A stretch of DNA of 64,000 nucleotides from Candidatus Heimdallarchaeota archaeon (lineage in GTDB: Archaea; Asgardarchaeota; Heimdallarchaeia; Heimdallarchaeales; Heimdallarchaeaceae): assembly GCA_016840095.1 (NCBI GenBank), contig JAEOSZ010000031.1:62001-126000 (forward strand), written 5' to 3'. The notes below the pieces were generated by a model. The model was not told where the DNA came from. It searched no databases and was given only the letters and a program-made list of their open reading frames with translations. Shown here piece after piece: positions 63,551 through 64,000 of the stretch (position 1 is its first letter; every line of letters begins with the position of its first letter). Made by a program: the position numbers and the translations under genes.

Positions 63551-64000
63551 TCATTTAATTTTTATATCTGCAATAGAGTCAACTATGACATCAGCATGCT
63601 GGAAATCTTTTTCTTCAGCTTTTCCTGAAAGAACTCCAATACAAGCTAAAGCTCCGGCATTTCTCCCCATAAGTAAGTCACGATCATCATCTCCAACAAC
63701 AATGGATTTTGTTATATCTACTTCAAGAATTTTGCATCCATATTGGAGCATATCTGGTGCAGGTTTAGCTTGATAAGGAGAGTCAATGTCTAATCCATAT
63801 ATTAAATTGAAATAGTCAAACAATCCTGCACTTGCTAGTTGTTTGGATGCCGGCTCAGTGCTATCATGTGTAGAAACCATCAACTTGACTCCTTTATCCC
63901 GTAGATTGTCCAGAAGAGAGCCAACACCTTCGAAAGCTTCAACATATTCAGTGAAATCTACTAGATGATCTACTTCATCAAAAAGTTCTGCTACTTCCTC
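63551..64000 (-). CDS. HAD-superfamily hydrolase, N-terminus cut by window edge
   Basis: The frame is open to the last base of the window, so the gene continues beyond it. The visible 149 residues contain the middle motif MVSTHDS, the lysine in QAKPAPDML, and the acidic metal motif VGDDDRDLLMGRNAG, typical of phosphoglycolate phosphatase-like HAD enzymes. The first motif (DxDx) lies outside the window. The substrate is a phosphate ester of unknown type. Confidence 0.82.
   Translation of the reverse strand, partial: EEVAELFDEVDHLVDFTEYVEAFEGVGSLLDNLRDKGVKLMVSTHDSTEPASKQLASAGLFDYFNLIYGLDIDSPYQAKPAPDMLQYGCKILEVDITKSIVVGDDDRDLLMGRNAGALACIGVLSGKAEEKDFQHADVIVDSIADIKIK

Noticed and set aside
1-64000. 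tRNA, rRNA, CRISPR arrays and riboswitches
   Set aside because: I looked through the intergenic gaps for G+C-rich cloverleaf segments, spaced direct repeats and long structured leaders and saw none. A covariance-model scan would be needed to exclude intron-containing or split tRNAs.

Overview
This is an A+T-rich archaeal chromosome segment. The archaeal markers are a membrane LonB protease, the archaeal Trm-G10 tRNA methyltransferase, a class I CCA-adding-enzyme homologue, UPF0200/UPF0201 proteins, archaemetzincin, an Mre11-type nuclease, TATA-box promoters about 25 nt upstream of many start codons (leaderless mRNAs), and only occasional Shine-Dalgarno sites inside operons. A stand-alone Ras/Arf-like small GTPase, a possible longin-like domain fused to a receiver domain, and several surface proteins with an N-terminal signal and C-terminal anchor point to an Asgard archaeon (Heimdall/Thor/Loki-like). 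That placement is an inference; no rRNA or ribosomal protein gene is present to test it. No rRNA, tRNA, CRISPR array or transposase was seen. Genes are densely packed, and only one gap exceeds 300 bases (44545-44855).

Layout. 0-5 kb: a cysteine-desulfurase-like pseudoenzyme, two unknown small proteins and two PflA-like radical SAM proteins. 5-13 kb: LonB, PRPP synthetase, and an RNA-processing block (Trm-G10 methyltransferase, RNase Z, UPF0201, UPF0200, ThpR, CCA-enzyme homologue). 13-25 kb: surface proteins, Mre11-like nuclease, lipid kinase, GtrA protein, Kbl-type acyltransferase, an ABC ATPase with a large insertion, hydrolases, and a transporter fused to an Lrp/AsnC ligand-binding domain next to a free copy of that domain. 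25-38 kb: coiled-coil and zinc-finger proteins, an OsmC pair, receiver proteins, glycosyltransferase, GH1 glycosidase, archaemetzincin, and an IscS-like/IscU pair. 38-48 kb: histidine kinase, M42 peptidase, nadA-nadC facing a NAD-kinase-like/winged-helix fusion, small GTPase cassette, and a serine recombinase with a repeated palindrome at its start. 48-64 kb: eIF2B-like protein, hydrolases, MTA/SAH deaminase, a third radical SAM protein, a methyltransferase plus fused HgcA/HgcB-like corrinoid protein, an S15-type hydrolase, a giant FtsX permease with its tandem ATPase, and a HAD hydrolase cut by the window edge.

The strongest leads are: (1) the fused HgcA-HgcB-like corrinoid/ferredoxin membrane protein translationally coupled to a SAM methyltransferase; (2) a NAD-kinase fold with an altered GGDGT motif joined to a DNA-binding domain, divergent from nadA-nadC, which could be an NAD-sensing repressor; (3) two cysteine-desulfurase homologues that have both lost the PLP lysine, one beside iscU; (4) a CCA-adding-enzyme homologue lacking two of three catalytic carboxylates; (5) a DMT transporter with a built-in amino-acid-sensing domain and a free partner domain; (6) the recombinase operator.
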